From: Micromonospora tulbaghiae
GTDB taxonomy: Bacteria > Actinomycetota > Actinomycetes > Mycobacteriales > Micromonosporaceae
Assembly (NCBI RefSeq): GCF_900091605.1
Contig: NZ_FMCQ01000009.1
Span: 1-64,000, forward strand
Reading direction: 5' to 3'
Length of the DNA stretch: 64,000 nt
The notes beneath the pieces were generated by a model, which saw nothing but the letters and a program-made list of their open reading frames with translations, ran no database searches and had not been told where the DNA came from. A program made the position numbers and the translations under genes. Below are positions 51,496 to 59,567 of this stretch, piece after piece (position 1 is the first letter of the stretch; every line of letters starts with the position of its first letter).

Positions 51496-52257
51496 GTGCA
51501 GCACAGCAGCCCCACCCCGGACAACGCTCCCGCCCGGCACCGGCGTCCGCGCCGCGCCCGGCGCACCGTTTACGTGGTCACCGGCGCGGTGGCCCTGCTC
51601 GGCCTCGGCATCGGTGGCGTGGCCGTCACCACCGCCCCGTCCGGCCCCACGCCGGCCGCCGTCGACCTCGGCGCAGCGGCCCGCGCCGACGACGCCGCCC
51701 GCGCCGACCGCTCGGCCCGTGAGCCGCTCAGCCCGTCCGCCGTACCGGCCAGCCCTTCGCCGAGCCCGAGCGCGAGCGCGAGCAGCCCGGCACCGAAGAA
51801 GACGGCGACCGCGAAACCCAAGCCGAAGCCCAAGAAGAAGACAGCGGCGAAGAAGCCGACCTGGGTCATCCCGATGAAGGGCGCCGACATCACGTCCTGC
51901 TACGGGCCCCGCTGGGGCACCCAGCACGCCGGTATCGACTTCGCCATGCCGGCCGGCACGCCGATCCACGCCGCCGCCGCGGGCACCGTGGTCAAGGCCG
52001 GTGACGTGGGCGACGGCTACGGCATCTCGGTCTTCATCGACCACCACAACGGCTACCTGACCCACTACGCCCACCAGAGCCGGCTCGCCGTCGGCGTAGG
52101 TGACAAGGTCAAGGCCGGTCAGGTCATCGGGTACGAAGGCTCCACCGGCGACTCCACCGGCCCGCACCTGCACTTCGAGGTGCACCAGGGCGCGATGTGG
52201 AGCCAGATCGACCCGGCGCCGTTCCTGCGTGCCCGGGGCATCAACGTGGCCTGCTGA
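51496..52257 (+). CDS. M23-family cell-wall peptidase with Lys/Pro-rich linker
   Basis: A 253-residue protein. GTG 51496 is preceded by AAGGA. A basic N-terminus, then a membrane or signal segment (TVYVVTGAVALLGLGIGGVAVTT), then an Ala/Ser linker with many charged pairs (about 60-120) including a Lys/Pro block PKPKPKKKTAAKKP, which could bind teichoic acids or the wall. The M23 domain has GPRWGTQHAGIDFAMPAGTP (metal HxxxD) and GPHLHFEVHQG (HxH). It is similar in plan to the upstream peptidase. Confidence 0.87.
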   Translation: MQHSSPTPDNAPARHRRPRRARRTVYVVTGAVALLGLGIGGVAVTTAPSGPTPAAVDLGAAARADDAARADRSAREPLSPSAVPASPSPSPSASASSPAPKKTATAKPKPKPKKKTAAKKPTWVIPMKGADITSCYGPRWGTQHAGIDFAMPAGTPIHAAAAGTVVKAGDVGDGYGISVFIDHHNGYLTHYAHQSRLAVGVGDKVKAGQVIGYEGSTGDSTGPHLHFEVHQGAMWSQIDPAPFLRARGINVAC

Positions 52258-52272
52258 CGCGGGCGATCCACC

Positions 52273-52306
52273 GGCGTGGCCGAGCCGTCTCCGGCTCGGC
52301 CACGCC
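52273..52306. terminator. Hairpin between convergent genes
   Basis: Perfect 15-bp stem GGCGTGGCCGAGCCG / CGGCTCGGCCACGCC with a 4-nt loop, separating the second M23 gene from the minus-strand gene at 52316. Confidence 0.85.
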
Positions 52307-52315
52307 TGCGGTTCG

Positions 52316-53755
52316 TCAGGGGGTCACCCGGGTGGCCGGGCTGTCGCCGGGCAGGCCCGACATGTCGGCCTCGACCGGCGGCACCGGAGTGGCGCCGAGG
52401 ACGCTGCCGTCGGTGGCGTACGCGGTGAGGGTGGCCGGCTGGTCCGGCGGCACCCGGGTGGTGCCCGCGTTCGACGCGTCGAGCGCGACGGCGACCGGAG
52501 GTGCGCCGCCGACCGTGACCGTGACCCGGGCCGCGTCCGGCGGGGCGATCACCCGCACCTGGTCGGTGGGCGGACGGGTGCCGTGTTCGGCCCGGATCCG
52601 CCAGCCGATCGGCCGCCGGTCGGTGCCCTCGGCCGGCAGCAGCAGCCGCAGGTCGACCCCCCAGCCGGTGCGGTGGTCGCCGTGCATCGCGTACGCGATC
52701 ACCCCGCCGCCCGCGGGCTGCACGGTGAGCAGCGCGGCGGGCCGGCCGCCCTCGCTACCCGACCACCGGACCCGCACCGTCGTCCCGGCCGCCGGGAGGC
52801 GACTGTCAAGGAGTGCCCATCCGACGACGTCGCGCAGGTCGGCGTCGGCCAGCGGCGTACCTCGGGAGTCCCGCCGGGCGGCGGTGAGCAGGACGTCCAT
52901 CTCCCGCGCGGTCGGGTCGATCCCGGCGTACGGGCCGCCGCCCAGGCCGCCCTGGAAGATCACACGGCTGTCGCCGCTGACCCGGACGACGGGTTCGTGC
53001 CGCAGCGGCCCGGGAGGCAGGACGGCGAAGCCGACCCCGCTGCCGTCCGCCCGCGCGATGTCCTCGTACTCCAGCGTTCCCCTCGGCGTGTACCGGGGGT
53101 CGCCACTGATCGTCACAGTGGAGCCCGCAGGCCCGACGACGACCGCGACTGCGCCCCCGTCCGGACCGGCCTGCATCAGAGTCATGACCGGGTCGTCGAC
53201 GGCCTCGCTGTGACCGGCGTAGCGCATCTGCCCGGCGTCGGCCCCGGCCGGGCCCGCGTACCAGACCAGCGCCTCCTTGGTGAGCAGGCCGAACCGCAGC
53301 GGCACCGCCACCAGTGCGACCCGGCGGCCCGGTCGGTCACTGCCGTAGAGCAGACGGATCCGGTCGCGATCCCCGACCTTCCAGAAGCCGTCCGTCTTCG
53401 AGCCGCCCAGCGCGGTGGGCACCCCCGTCGCCGGACCGGCGCTGATCCGCTCCCGTAGCGTGTCCAGCCAGGCCCGATCGCCGGCGAGCGCGCCCCGGGG
53501 CGGCGCGTCGAGCAGCGCCGCCGGGGCGGCGGCGACCGCGATGCCGGGCGCCCAGCCCGGGAGGGGCACCACGTTGGCCTGGACCCCGGCGAGCGCGGCC
53601 ACGACCGCTGCCACAGCCGTCCGGATCAGCCGGTTGCGCCGGTGCCGTCGCTCGCGCCGGGCGAACCCCGGCCACGGGTCCTCGGGTACGCCGACACCGT
53701 GCGCGGCCTGGCCCAGCGCGGGACCGAGCGTCGAGCGGGCGAAGTTCTCGGTCAT
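52316..53755 (-). CDS. Membrane-anchored protein cotranscribed with SigE-type sigma factor
   Basis: A 479-residue protein with a cytoplasmic N-terminal 40 residues (MTENFARSTLGPALGQAAHGVGVPEDPWPGFARRERRHRR), one transmembrane segment at about 43-62 and a large extracytoplasmic, beta-rich part. It overlaps the sigma-factor gene by 4 bp, as anti-sigma or sensor partners do. No anti-sigma motif is recognised and no enzyme motif is visible. Control of the sigma factor is inference from gene order and topology. Confidence 0.65.
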   Translation of the reverse strand: MTENFARSTLGPALGQAAHGVGVPEDPWPGFARRERRHRRNRLIRTAVAAVVAALAGVQANVVPLPGWAPGIAVAAAPAALLDAPPRGALAGDRAWLDTLRERISAGPATGVPTALGGSKTDGFWKVGDRDRIRLLYGSDRPGRRVALVAVPLRFGLLTKEALVWYAGPAGADAGQMRYAGHSEAVDDPVMTLMQAGPDGGAVAVVVGPAGSTVTISGDPRYTPRGTLEYEDIARADGSGVGFAVLPPGPLRHEPVVRVSGDSRVIFQGGLGGGPYAGIDPTAREMDVLLTAARRDSRGTPLADADLRDVVGWALLDSRLPAAGTTVRVRWSGSEGGRPAALLTVQPAGGGVIAYAMHGDHRTGWGVDLRLLLPAEGTDRRPIGWRIRAEHGTRPPTDQVRVIAPPDAARVTVTVGGAPPVAVALDASNAGTTRVPPDQPATLTAYATDGSVLGATPVPPVEADMSGLPGDSPATRVTP

Positions 53756-54282
53756 GCCGGGTCCTCCTGAAGCCGTACCGGGGACGCAGGGGCGGGCGGG
53801 GCGAACTCGACCCGCAGCCGGGCCAGCCCGCGCGACGCCTGGCTCTTCACCGAGCCGACGGAGCAGCCGAGAACCCGGGCGGTGTCCGCCTCGCTGAGGT
53901 CCTCGAAGTAGCGCAGCACCAGAACGGCCTGGGTTCTGGGCGGCAACCGGCGCAGCGCGGCGAGCAGCAGCCGCCGCTCCTCCACCTGCGCGTACGCATC
54001 AGGCACCGGCGCGCTGTCGGAGGTCAGCAGCGGCACCTCCAGGGGCCGCCGCCGACGCCGCCAGGAGATGGCCGTGTTGACCATCGCCCGGCGTACGTAG
54101 ACCTCGGGCGCGTCCCTGCGCAGCACCCTCCCCCAGCGCCGATGGGTCTTCTCCAGCGCCGACTGGACCAGGTCCTCGGCTGTCCCCCGGTCGCCGGTCA
54201 GCAGGTAGGCGGTTCGGACCAGCCTTCCCCACTGTCCTTGGACGAACAGCCGGAACTGTTCGTCGTCCTCGTCGCGACTCAC
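53752..54282 (-). CDS. SigE-family ECF RNA polymerase sigma factor
   Basis: A 176-residue ECF sigma factor from GTG 54282 (GGAGGTGGC before it). Region 2 includes FVQGQWGRLVRTAYLLTGDRGTAEDLVQSALEKTHRRW; region 4 includes LPPRTQAVLVLRYFEDLSEADTARVLGCSVGSVKSQASRGLARLR. This is the actinobacterial SigE-like (TIGR02983-type) group. It directs RNA polymerase to a special promoter set. The gene behind it encodes a membrane protein that overlaps it by 4 bp. Confidence 0.9.
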   Translation of the reverse strand: MSRDEDDEQFRLFVQGQWGRLVRTAYLLTGDRGTAEDLVQSALEKTHRRWGRVLRRDAPEVYVRRAMVNTAISWRRRRRPLEVPLLTSDSAPVPDAYAQVEERRLLLAALRRLPPRTQAVLVLRYFEDLSEADTARVLGCSVGSVKSQASRGLARLRVEFAPPAPASPVRLQEDPA

Positions 54283-54386
54283 GCCACCTCCAGGTCGCAT
54301 CCGGCTCGCGTCCACGAGCGGATGCAGGGTGAGACGCGATCGGTGACGTCCGGGGTTGAGTGAGGGCGGTCAGGACCGCCCGACGC

Positions 54387-56780
54387 TCAGAGCTTGTCGA
54401 TCGGGGCGTGCCGCAGCACCAGCCACATGGTCTGGTCGCCGAAGTCGATCTGGGCCCGGGCTCCCGGCCCGGCACCCTCCACCGCCAGCACCCGGCCCAG
54501 GCCGTACCGCTGGTGGTTGACCCGGTCGCCCACCGAGACCTTCGGGGCCTGCTTCAGCTCGCTGGCGGTGGCCAGGCGGCTGGCGTCCACGCCCAGCCGC
54601 TTCGCCAGCTCGGTCGCCTTGGGCGTGCCACCGGCGAAGCCGCCGCGGCCCAGCCGGTCCGCCCGGCCGCCGACGCCGCCGCCTCCGCCGCCCCACGAGG
54701 TGTACGACCCCTCGGTGCGCTCCCAGCGGACCAGCTCCGGCGGCAGCTCCTCCAGGAACCGCGACGGCGGGTTGTAGGCGGGCGCGCCCCACGCCGACCG
54801 GGTCACCGCACGGGACAGGTAGAGACGCTGGCGGGCCCGGGTGATGCCGACGTACGCCAGCCGCCGTTCCTCCTCCAGCTCACGCGTGTCGCCGAGCGAG
54901 CGCAGGTGCGGGAAGACGCCGTCCTCCAGGCCGGTCAGGAACACCACCGGGAACTCCAGGCCCTTGGCCGTGTGCAGCGTCATCAGCGTGACGACACCTT
55001 GATGGTCCGGGTCGTCGGACGGGATCTGGTCGGCGTCGGCGACGAGCGCCACCTGCTCCAGGAAACCGGCGAGCGTGGCCCGCTCGTCGTCGGCGCCGAG
55101 CGCCTCGATCCGCTCGGTGTACTCCCGCGCGACGCTCACCAGTTCCTGGAGGTTGTCCACCCGGCCGGCGTCCTGCGGGTCGAGGCTCTCCTCCAGCTCG
55201 GCCAGGTAGCCGGAGCGGGTCAGCACCGCCTCCAGTACCTCCTCCGGCGTGCCGGTGTCGGCCAGCTCCCGTGCCGCGTCGAGCAGCGCGACGAACTCGG
55301 CGATGCCGTTCGCCGCGCGGGTGGAGATGCCGGGCGCGTCCTTGGCTCGGCGCAGCGCGGCGCCGAAGGAGATGCGGTCCCGCGCGGCCAGCGCCTCCAC
55401 GCACGCCTCGGCGCGCTCGCCGATGCCCCGGCGCGGGGTGTTGAGCACGCGGCGCAGGCTGACCGTGTCGTCGTCGTTCACCACCGCGCGCAGGTACGCG
55501 AGCGCGTCGCGGACCTCCTTGCGCTCGTAGAAGCGCACCCCGCCGACCACCTTGTAGGGCAGGCCGACCCGGATGAACACCTCCTCGAACACCCGGGACA
55601 TGGCGTTGGTGCGGTAGAACACCGCCACGTCACCCGGGCGGGTCTCGCCGTCGTCGACCAGCCGGTCGATCTCCCGGGCCACCCAGTCGGCCTCGGCGTG
55701 CTCGGTGTCGGCGACGTACCCGACGATCTGCTCGCCGGACCCGGCGTCGCTCCACAGCCGCTTCGGTTTCCGGGAGGTGTTGCGGTCGATCACCGCGTTG
55801 GCCGCGTTGAGGATGGTCTGGGTCGAGCGGTAGTTCTGCTCCAGCAGGATCGTGCGGGCGTCGCTGAAGTCCCGCTCGAACTCCAGGATGTTGCGGATGG
55901 TCGCGCCGCGGAACGCGTAGATCGACTGGTCGGCGTCACCGACCACGCACAGCTCGGCCGGCGGGATCCCCTCGGTCCCGGAGACCAGCTCCTTGATCAG
56001 CACGTACTGGGCGTGGTTGGTGTCCTGGTATTCGTCCACCAGCACGTGCCGGAACCGGCGTCGGTAGCTCTCCGCCACGTGCGGGTGCGACTGGAGCAGG
56101 TGCACCGTCGTCATGATCAGGTCGTCGAAGTCCAGCGCGTGCGCCTCGCGCAGCCGCCGCTGGTAGAGCGTGTACGCCTCGGCCAGCGCCCGCTCGTTCG
56201 GCCCCTTGGCCCGGCCGGCGAACTCCTCCGGGTCGACCAGCTCGTTCTTCAGGTTCGACACCTGGGCCGCCAGGCCCCGGGCCGGGTAACGCTTCGGGTC
56301 CAGGTCCAGCTCGCGGGCGACCATCTGCATCAACCGGCGCGAGTCGTCCGCGTCGTAGATCGAGAACGTCGACTTCAGGCCGGCGTGCTCGTGCTCGGCA
56401 CGCAGGATGCGTACGCAGGCGGAGTGGAACGTCGAGACCCACATGAGCCGGGCGCGCGGGCCGACCAGCGCGGCCACCCGCTCCTTCATCTCGCCGGCGG
56501 CCTTGTTGGTGAACGTGATCGCGATGATCTCGCCGGGGTGCACGTCGCGGGCGGCGAGCAGGTAGGCGATCCGGTTGGTCAGCACCCGGGTCTTGCCGGA
56601 CCCGGCGCCGGCCACGATCAGCAGCGGGGAGCCGGCGTGTGTCACCGCGTCCCGTTGGGGGCCGTTCAGGCCGTCGAGGAGGGCGCCCGGGTCCGACCCG
56701 GCGCCCCCGGGACGGCGCGGCGGGGTCGGCCGGGACTCCGGCGCGGGCGGGGACGCGGGGATGTCGAAGAGAGGATGCAT
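54387..56780 (-). CDS. pcrA: ATP-dependent DNA helicase PcrA/UvrD
   Basis: A 797-residue superfamily 1A helicase. Motif I is GAGSGKT (residues 58-64), then TFTNKAAGEMKERV (Ia), LVDEYQDTN (II), VVGDADQSIYAFRGA (III), LEQNYRS (IV), VTLMTLHTAKGLEFPVVFLTGLEDG (V) and RRLAYVGITRARQRLYL (VI). The Pro-rich N-terminal extension of 36 residues is unusual. The C-terminal Tudor-like domain VGDRVNHQRYGLGRVLAVEG, which binds RNA polymerase in other PcrA proteins, is present. It acts in DNA repair and in removing RNA polymerase. Confidence 0.95.
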   Translation of the reverse strand: MHPLFDIPASPPAPESRPTPPRRPGGAGSDPGALLDGLNGPQRDAVTHAGSPLLIVAGAGSGKTRVLTNRIAYLLAARDVHPGEIIAITFTNKAAGEMKERVAALVGPRARLMWVSTFHSACVRILRAEHEHAGLKSTFSIYDADDSRRLMQMVARELDLDPKRYPARGLAAQVSNLKNELVDPEEFAGRAKGPNERALAEAYTLYQRRLREAHALDFDDLIMTTVHLLQSHPHVAESYRRRFRHVLVDEYQDTNHAQYVLIKELVSGTEGIPPAELCVVGDADQSIYAFRGATIRNILEFERDFSDARTILLEQNYRSTQTILNAANAVIDRNTSRKPKRLWSDAGSGEQIVGYVADTEHAEADWVAREIDRLVDDGETRPGDVAVFYRTNAMSRVFEEVFIRVGLPYKVVGGVRFYERKEVRDALAYLRAVVNDDDTVSLRRVLNTPRRGIGERAEACVEALAARDRISFGAALRRAKDAPGISTRAANGIAEFVALLDAARELADTGTPEEVLEAVLTRSGYLAELEESLDPQDAGRVDNLQELVSVAREYTERIEALGADDERATLAGFLEQVALVADADQIPSDDPDHQGVVTLMTLHTAKGLEFPVVFLTGLEDGVFPHLRSLGDTRELEEERRLAYVGITRARQRLYLSRAVTRSAWGAPAYNPPSRFLEELPPELVRWERTEGSYTSWGGGGGGVGGRADRLGRGGFAGGTPKATELAKRLGVDASRLATASELKQAPKVSVGDRVNHQRYGLGRVLAVEGAGPGARAQIDFGDQTMWLVLRHAPIDKL

Positions 56781-56908
56781 CGCAGCCCGAGTCTATGCCG
56801 CCGGGCGGACACTTCCCCGCCCGCGCCGCCGCTCGGCGCACGCGTCACGTCTCACCTGTTGGTGCGTCTTCTTGCGCGCCCGCCCAGGTGGTCGGCATAC
56901 TCGACGAC

Positions 56909-56974
56909 GTGTTCGATCAGCGCTTCTACTTTTACTACGGCACCGGGAGTCCGGCAGCCGTGGGTCGCGCCTGA
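56909..56974 (+). CDS. Attenuator leader peptide (VFDQRFYFYYGTGSPAAVGRA)
   Basis: A 21-residue ORF, V-F-D-Q-R-F-Y-F-Y-Y-G-T-G-S-P-A, then AVGRA and TGA at 56972-56974. Six of the first ten residues are Phe or Tyr, the end products of the chorismate mutase branch. The GTG at 56909 lies about where transcription should start, so translation may be leaderless; an upstream in-frame GTG at 56888 is less likely. Its purpose would be to measure charged tRNA-Phe and tRNA-Tyr, not to make a functional peptide. Confidence 0.75.
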   Translation: MFDQRFYFYYGTGSPAAVGRA

Positions 56975-56990
56975 TCACAGACCTACGAAA

Positions 56991-57022
56991 CGCCCCGGGC
57001 TCCCCAGAGCCCGGGGCGTTTT
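56991..57022 (+). terminator. Intrinsic terminator of the attenuator
   Basis: Perfect 12-bp stem CGCCCCGGGCTC / GAGCCCGGGGCG with a 4-nt loop, followed by TTTTCGTT. A T run this clear is rare in this window. It ends 47 bp before the chorismate mutase ATG. Confidence 0.9.
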
Positions 57023-57068
57023 CGTTCCGGGATCCGGGTACCGGGCCCGAGCCCCGAGAGGGACGACG

Positions 57069-57419
57069 ATGATGACTGACGTGGTGGAGTCCAGCGGCAG
57101 CCTGGCGCCGCACGACCGGCCGGCCGGCGACCCGACCGGGGCCGCGGCCGCCCGGACCGGCACCGACGACGCGGCGGCGGCGGAGCGGATCGGCGAGATC
57201 CGGCGGCGGATCGACGAGATCGACCGCACCCTCGTCGCGCTCTGGCAGGAGCGGGCAGCGCTCTCCCAGGAGGTCGGCGCGACCCGCATGGCATCCGGCG
57301 GCACCCGGCTGGTGCTCTCCCGCGAGCGGGAGATCCTGGAGCGGTTCCGGGCCGAGCTCGGCGCGGACGGCACCCAGCTCGCGCTCCTGCTGCTGCGCGC
57401 CGGCCGCGGCCCGCTGTGA
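57069..57419 (+). CDS. Chorismate mutase, AroQ type
   Basis: A 116-residue protein with a 45-residue disordered N-terminus and the all-helical AroQ domain: IGEIRRRIDEIDRTLVALWQERAALSQEVGATRMASGGTRLVLSREREILERFRAELG. The conserved Arg and Lys/Arg residues (RRRIDEID, REREIL) make up the chorismate-binding site. It converts chorismate to prephenate, the first step committed to Phe and Tyr. GAGAGGGA precedes ATG 57069 (ATG 57072 is also possible). It is controlled by the leader upstream and ends at a 20-bp bidirectional terminator. Confidence 0.88.
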   Translation: MMTDVVESSGSLAPHDRPAGDPTGAAAARTGTDDAAAAERIGEIRRRIDEIDRTLVALWQERAALSQEVGATRMASGGTRLVLSREREILERFRAELGADGTQLALLLLRAGRGPL

Positions 57420-57454
57420 CGCCGGCGGAGACGCGGTGACGCCCACGGAGACGA

Positions 57455-57498
57455 CGAACCGCCTGCCGGTGTCGTGATCGACACCGGCAGGCGGTTCG
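57455..57498. terminator. Strong bidirectional terminator
   Basis: Perfect 20-bp stem CGAACCGCCTGCCGGTGTCG / CGACACCGGCAGGCGGTTCG with a TGAT loop, between chorismate mutase and the second peptide ABC operon. The longest perfect hairpin I found in the window. Confidence 0.9.
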
Positions 57499-57504
57499 GT
57501 TGGA

Positions 57505-58521
57505 TCAGGCCACCTCGTGGGTGACGACGATCTCCCGCTTCTCCGCGAAGTGGCAGGCGCTCGGGTGGTCCGAGCCCGGCCGGATCTGGAGCAGCGGCAC
57601 CTCCTGGGCGCAGATGTCCTGCGCCTTCCAGCAGCGGGTCCGGAACCGGCAGCCCGAGGGCGGGCTGACCGGCGAGGGGACGTCGCCCTGGAGCCGGATG
57701 ATCGCCTTGCTCTGCCGCACGGTCGGGTCCGGCACCGGCACCGCCGACAGCAGCGCCTGGGTGTACGGGTGGGTCGGCCGCTCGTAGATCTCGTCCTCGG
57801 TGCCGATCTCCACCATCTTGCCCAGGTACATCACGGCGACCCGGTCGGAGAGGTGCCGCACCACCGACAGGTCGTGCGCGATGAAGACGTACGACAGCCC
57901 GAACTCGGCCTGGAGCTTTTCCAGCAGGTTCATCACCTGGGCCTGGATCGAGACGTCCAGGGCCGACACCGGCTCGTCGCAGACGATCACCTCGGGCCGC
58001 AGCGCCAGCGCCCGGGCGATGCCGATGCGCTGCCGCTGACCGCCGGAGAACTGGTGCGGGTACCGGTTGATGTGCTCCGGGTTGAGGCCGACCAGGTCGA
58101 GCAGCTCCTTGACCTTGCTGCGCCGGCTGCCGCGCGGAGCCACCTCGGGGTGGATCTCGAACGGCTCGCCGATCAGGTCACCGACGGTCATCCGGGGGTT
58201 CAGCGAGGTGTACGGGTCCTGCATCACCAGCTGGATCTGCCGGCGCAGCCGCCGCAGCGCGCCACCGGAGAGCTTGGAGATGTCCTGGCCCTTGTAGAGC
58301 ACCTGGCCGCCGGTCGGCTTCTCCAGGTTCATCAGCACACGGGCGAGCGTCGACTTGCCGCAGCCGGACTCGCCGACCACGCCGAGCGTCTCGCCGGCCT
58401 TGAGTTCGAAGGAGACGCCGTCGACCGCCTTGACCTGGCCGATGGTCTTCTTGAACACCACACCCCGGGTCACGGGGTAGTGCTTGACCAGGTCACGAAC
58501 CTCGATGATGTTCTCAGTCAC
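57505..58521 (-). CDS. Peptide ABC transporter ATP-binding protein (DppF-like), second copy
   Basis: A 338-residue ATPase with Walker A GESGCGKST, signature FSGGQRQRIGIARALALRPEVIVCDEPVSALD and C-terminal CRFRTRCWKAQDIC. It is nearly identical in motif blocks to the DppF-like protein of the first operon. GTG 58521 overlaps the DppD-like gene by 8 bp. It is the last gene of an inverted copy of the peptide operon. Confidence 0.92.
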   Translation of the reverse strand: MTENIIEVRDLVKHYPVTRGVVFKKTIGQVKAVDGVSFELKAGETLGVVGESGCGKSTLARVLMNLEKPTGGQVLYKGQDISKLSGGALRRLRRQIQLVMQDPYTSLNPRMTVGDLIGEPFEIHPEVAPRGSRRSKVKELLDLVGLNPEHINRYPHQFSGGQRQRIGIARALALRPEVIVCDEPVSALDVSIQAQVMNLLEKLQAEFGLSYVFIAHDLSVVRHLSDRVAVMYLGKMVEIGTEDEIYERPTHPYTQALLSAVPVPDPTVRQSKAIIRLQGDVPSPVSPPSGCRFRTRCWKAQDICAQEVPLLQIRPGSDHPSACHFAEKREIVVTHEVA

Positions 58522-59557
58522 GGTTCACCAGTTCCTCGGCGAAGTGGCAGGCGCTGGCCCGGCCGTTGCCCAGTTGCAGCAGCGGCGGGACCTTCTCCCG
58601 GCACACCGGCTGCGCCATCGGGCAGCGCGGGTTGAACGCGCAGCCCGGCGGGATGTTCATCAGGTTCGGCGGGAGGCCCTTGATGGTCCGGAGCTCCTGC
58701 CCCTTCTCGTCCATCCGCGGGATCGAGTTGAGCAGGCCGAGCGTGTACGGGTGTGCCGGCTTGCGGTACAGGTCGTAGACGTCGGCTTCCTCGACGATCC
58801 GGCCCGCGTACATGACCGCGATCCGGTCCGCGACGTCGGCAACCACGCCGAGGTCGTGGGTGATCAGGATCATGCCCATCTGCCGTTCCCGCTGCAGCTC
58901 GCCGAGCAGGTCCATGATCTGGGCCTGCACGGTCACGTCCAGCGCGGTGGTCGGCTCGTCGGCGATCAGCACCTCGGGGTCCAGCGCCAGCGACATGGCG
59001 ATCATGGCGCGCTGCCGCATACCGCCGGAGAACTGGTGCGGGTAGTTGCTGAACCGGCCCTTGGCGTTGGGGATCTTCACCTGGTCGAGCATCTCGATCG
59101 CGCGCTTCTTCGCGTCGGAGCGGCTCATGCCGCGCCGGACGCGGAACTGCTCGGCGATCTGGAAACCGACAGTGAAAACCGGGTTGAGGGCCGAGAGCGA
59201 GTCCTGGAAGATCATGGCGATGCCCTCGCCCCGGATCCGCCGCCGCTGCTCGGGGGACATGGTGAGCATGTCCTTGCCGTGGAAGCGGACCTGGCCGCCG
59301 GTGACGAAGCCGGGCGGGGTGTCCAGGATGCCCATGATGGTCTGCGCGGTGACGCTCTTGCCGGAGCCGGACTCGCCGAGCACGGCGAGGGTCTCCCCCG
59401 CGTCGACGTGGTACGTGACTCCGTTGATGACCTTGGCGACGCCGTCCCGGGTGCGGAACTCAACCCGAAGGTCGTCGACCTCGAGCAGGCGGCCCGAGGG
59501 GCGGCCGGATCCGTCGGCGCCCGGGGCGGACTGCTCGGACACGAGAATGTCGGACAA
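58514..59557 (-). CDS. Peptide ABC transporter ATP-binding protein (DppD-like), second copy
   Basis: A 347-residue ATPase with Walker A GESGSGKSV, signature FSGGMRQRAMIAMSLALDPEVLIADEPTTALD and C-terminal CAFNPRCPMAQPVC. The likely start is TTG 59557 with GGGGAA upstream; a GTG five codons further is an alternative. It pairs with DppF and the two permeases and shares the motif pattern of 39181-40218. Confidence 0.92.
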   Translation of the reverse strand: MSDILVSEQSAPGADGSGRPSGRLLEVDDLRVEFRTRDGVAKVINGVTYHVDAGETLAVLGESGSGKSVTAQTIMGILDTPPGFVTGGQVRFHGKDMLTMSPEQRRRIRGEGIAMIFQDSLSALNPVFTVGFQIAEQFRVRRGMSRSDAKKRAIEMLDQVKIPNAKGRFSNYPHQFSGGMRQRAMIAMSLALDPEVLIADEPTTALDVTVQAQIMDLLGELQRERQMGMILITHDLGVVADVADRIAVMYAGRIVEEADVYDLYRKPAHPYTLGLLNSIPRMDEKGQELRTIKGLPPNLMNIPPGCAFNPRCPMAQPVCREKVPPLLQLGNGRASACHFAEELVNRD

Positions 59558-59567
59558 CTCAGTTCCC

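Larger units (their letters stand above)
56872..57022 (+). promoter_or_regulatory. Phe/Tyr transcription attenuator upstream of chorismate mutase
   Basis: This region has every part of a ribosome-mediated attenuator. A promoter TTGCGC (56872-56877), 18 bp, CATACT (56896-56901) would start transcription near 56909, at the GTG of a leader ORF. The ORF encodes FYFYY at 56924-56938. A protector hairpin pairs ACGGC (56937-56941) with GCCGT (56957-56961) and CCGG (56943-56946) with CCGG (56951-56954). The antiterminator arm GGGAGTCCGG (56945-56954) can pair over 10 bp (one G-U) with CCGGGCTCCC (56995-57004), which includes the 5' arm of the terminator. A ribosome stalled at Phe/Tyr codons would cover ACGGC, free the antiterminator arm and block termination. 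The hairpin logic is computed by hand. Confidence 0.75.

Noticed and set aside
54360..57419. A 1019-codon open frame on the plus strand opposite pcrA
   Set aside because: Only its last 117 codons (chorismate mutase) have a domain. The rest is the antisense shadow of the PcrA gene, an effect of high GC at third positions.
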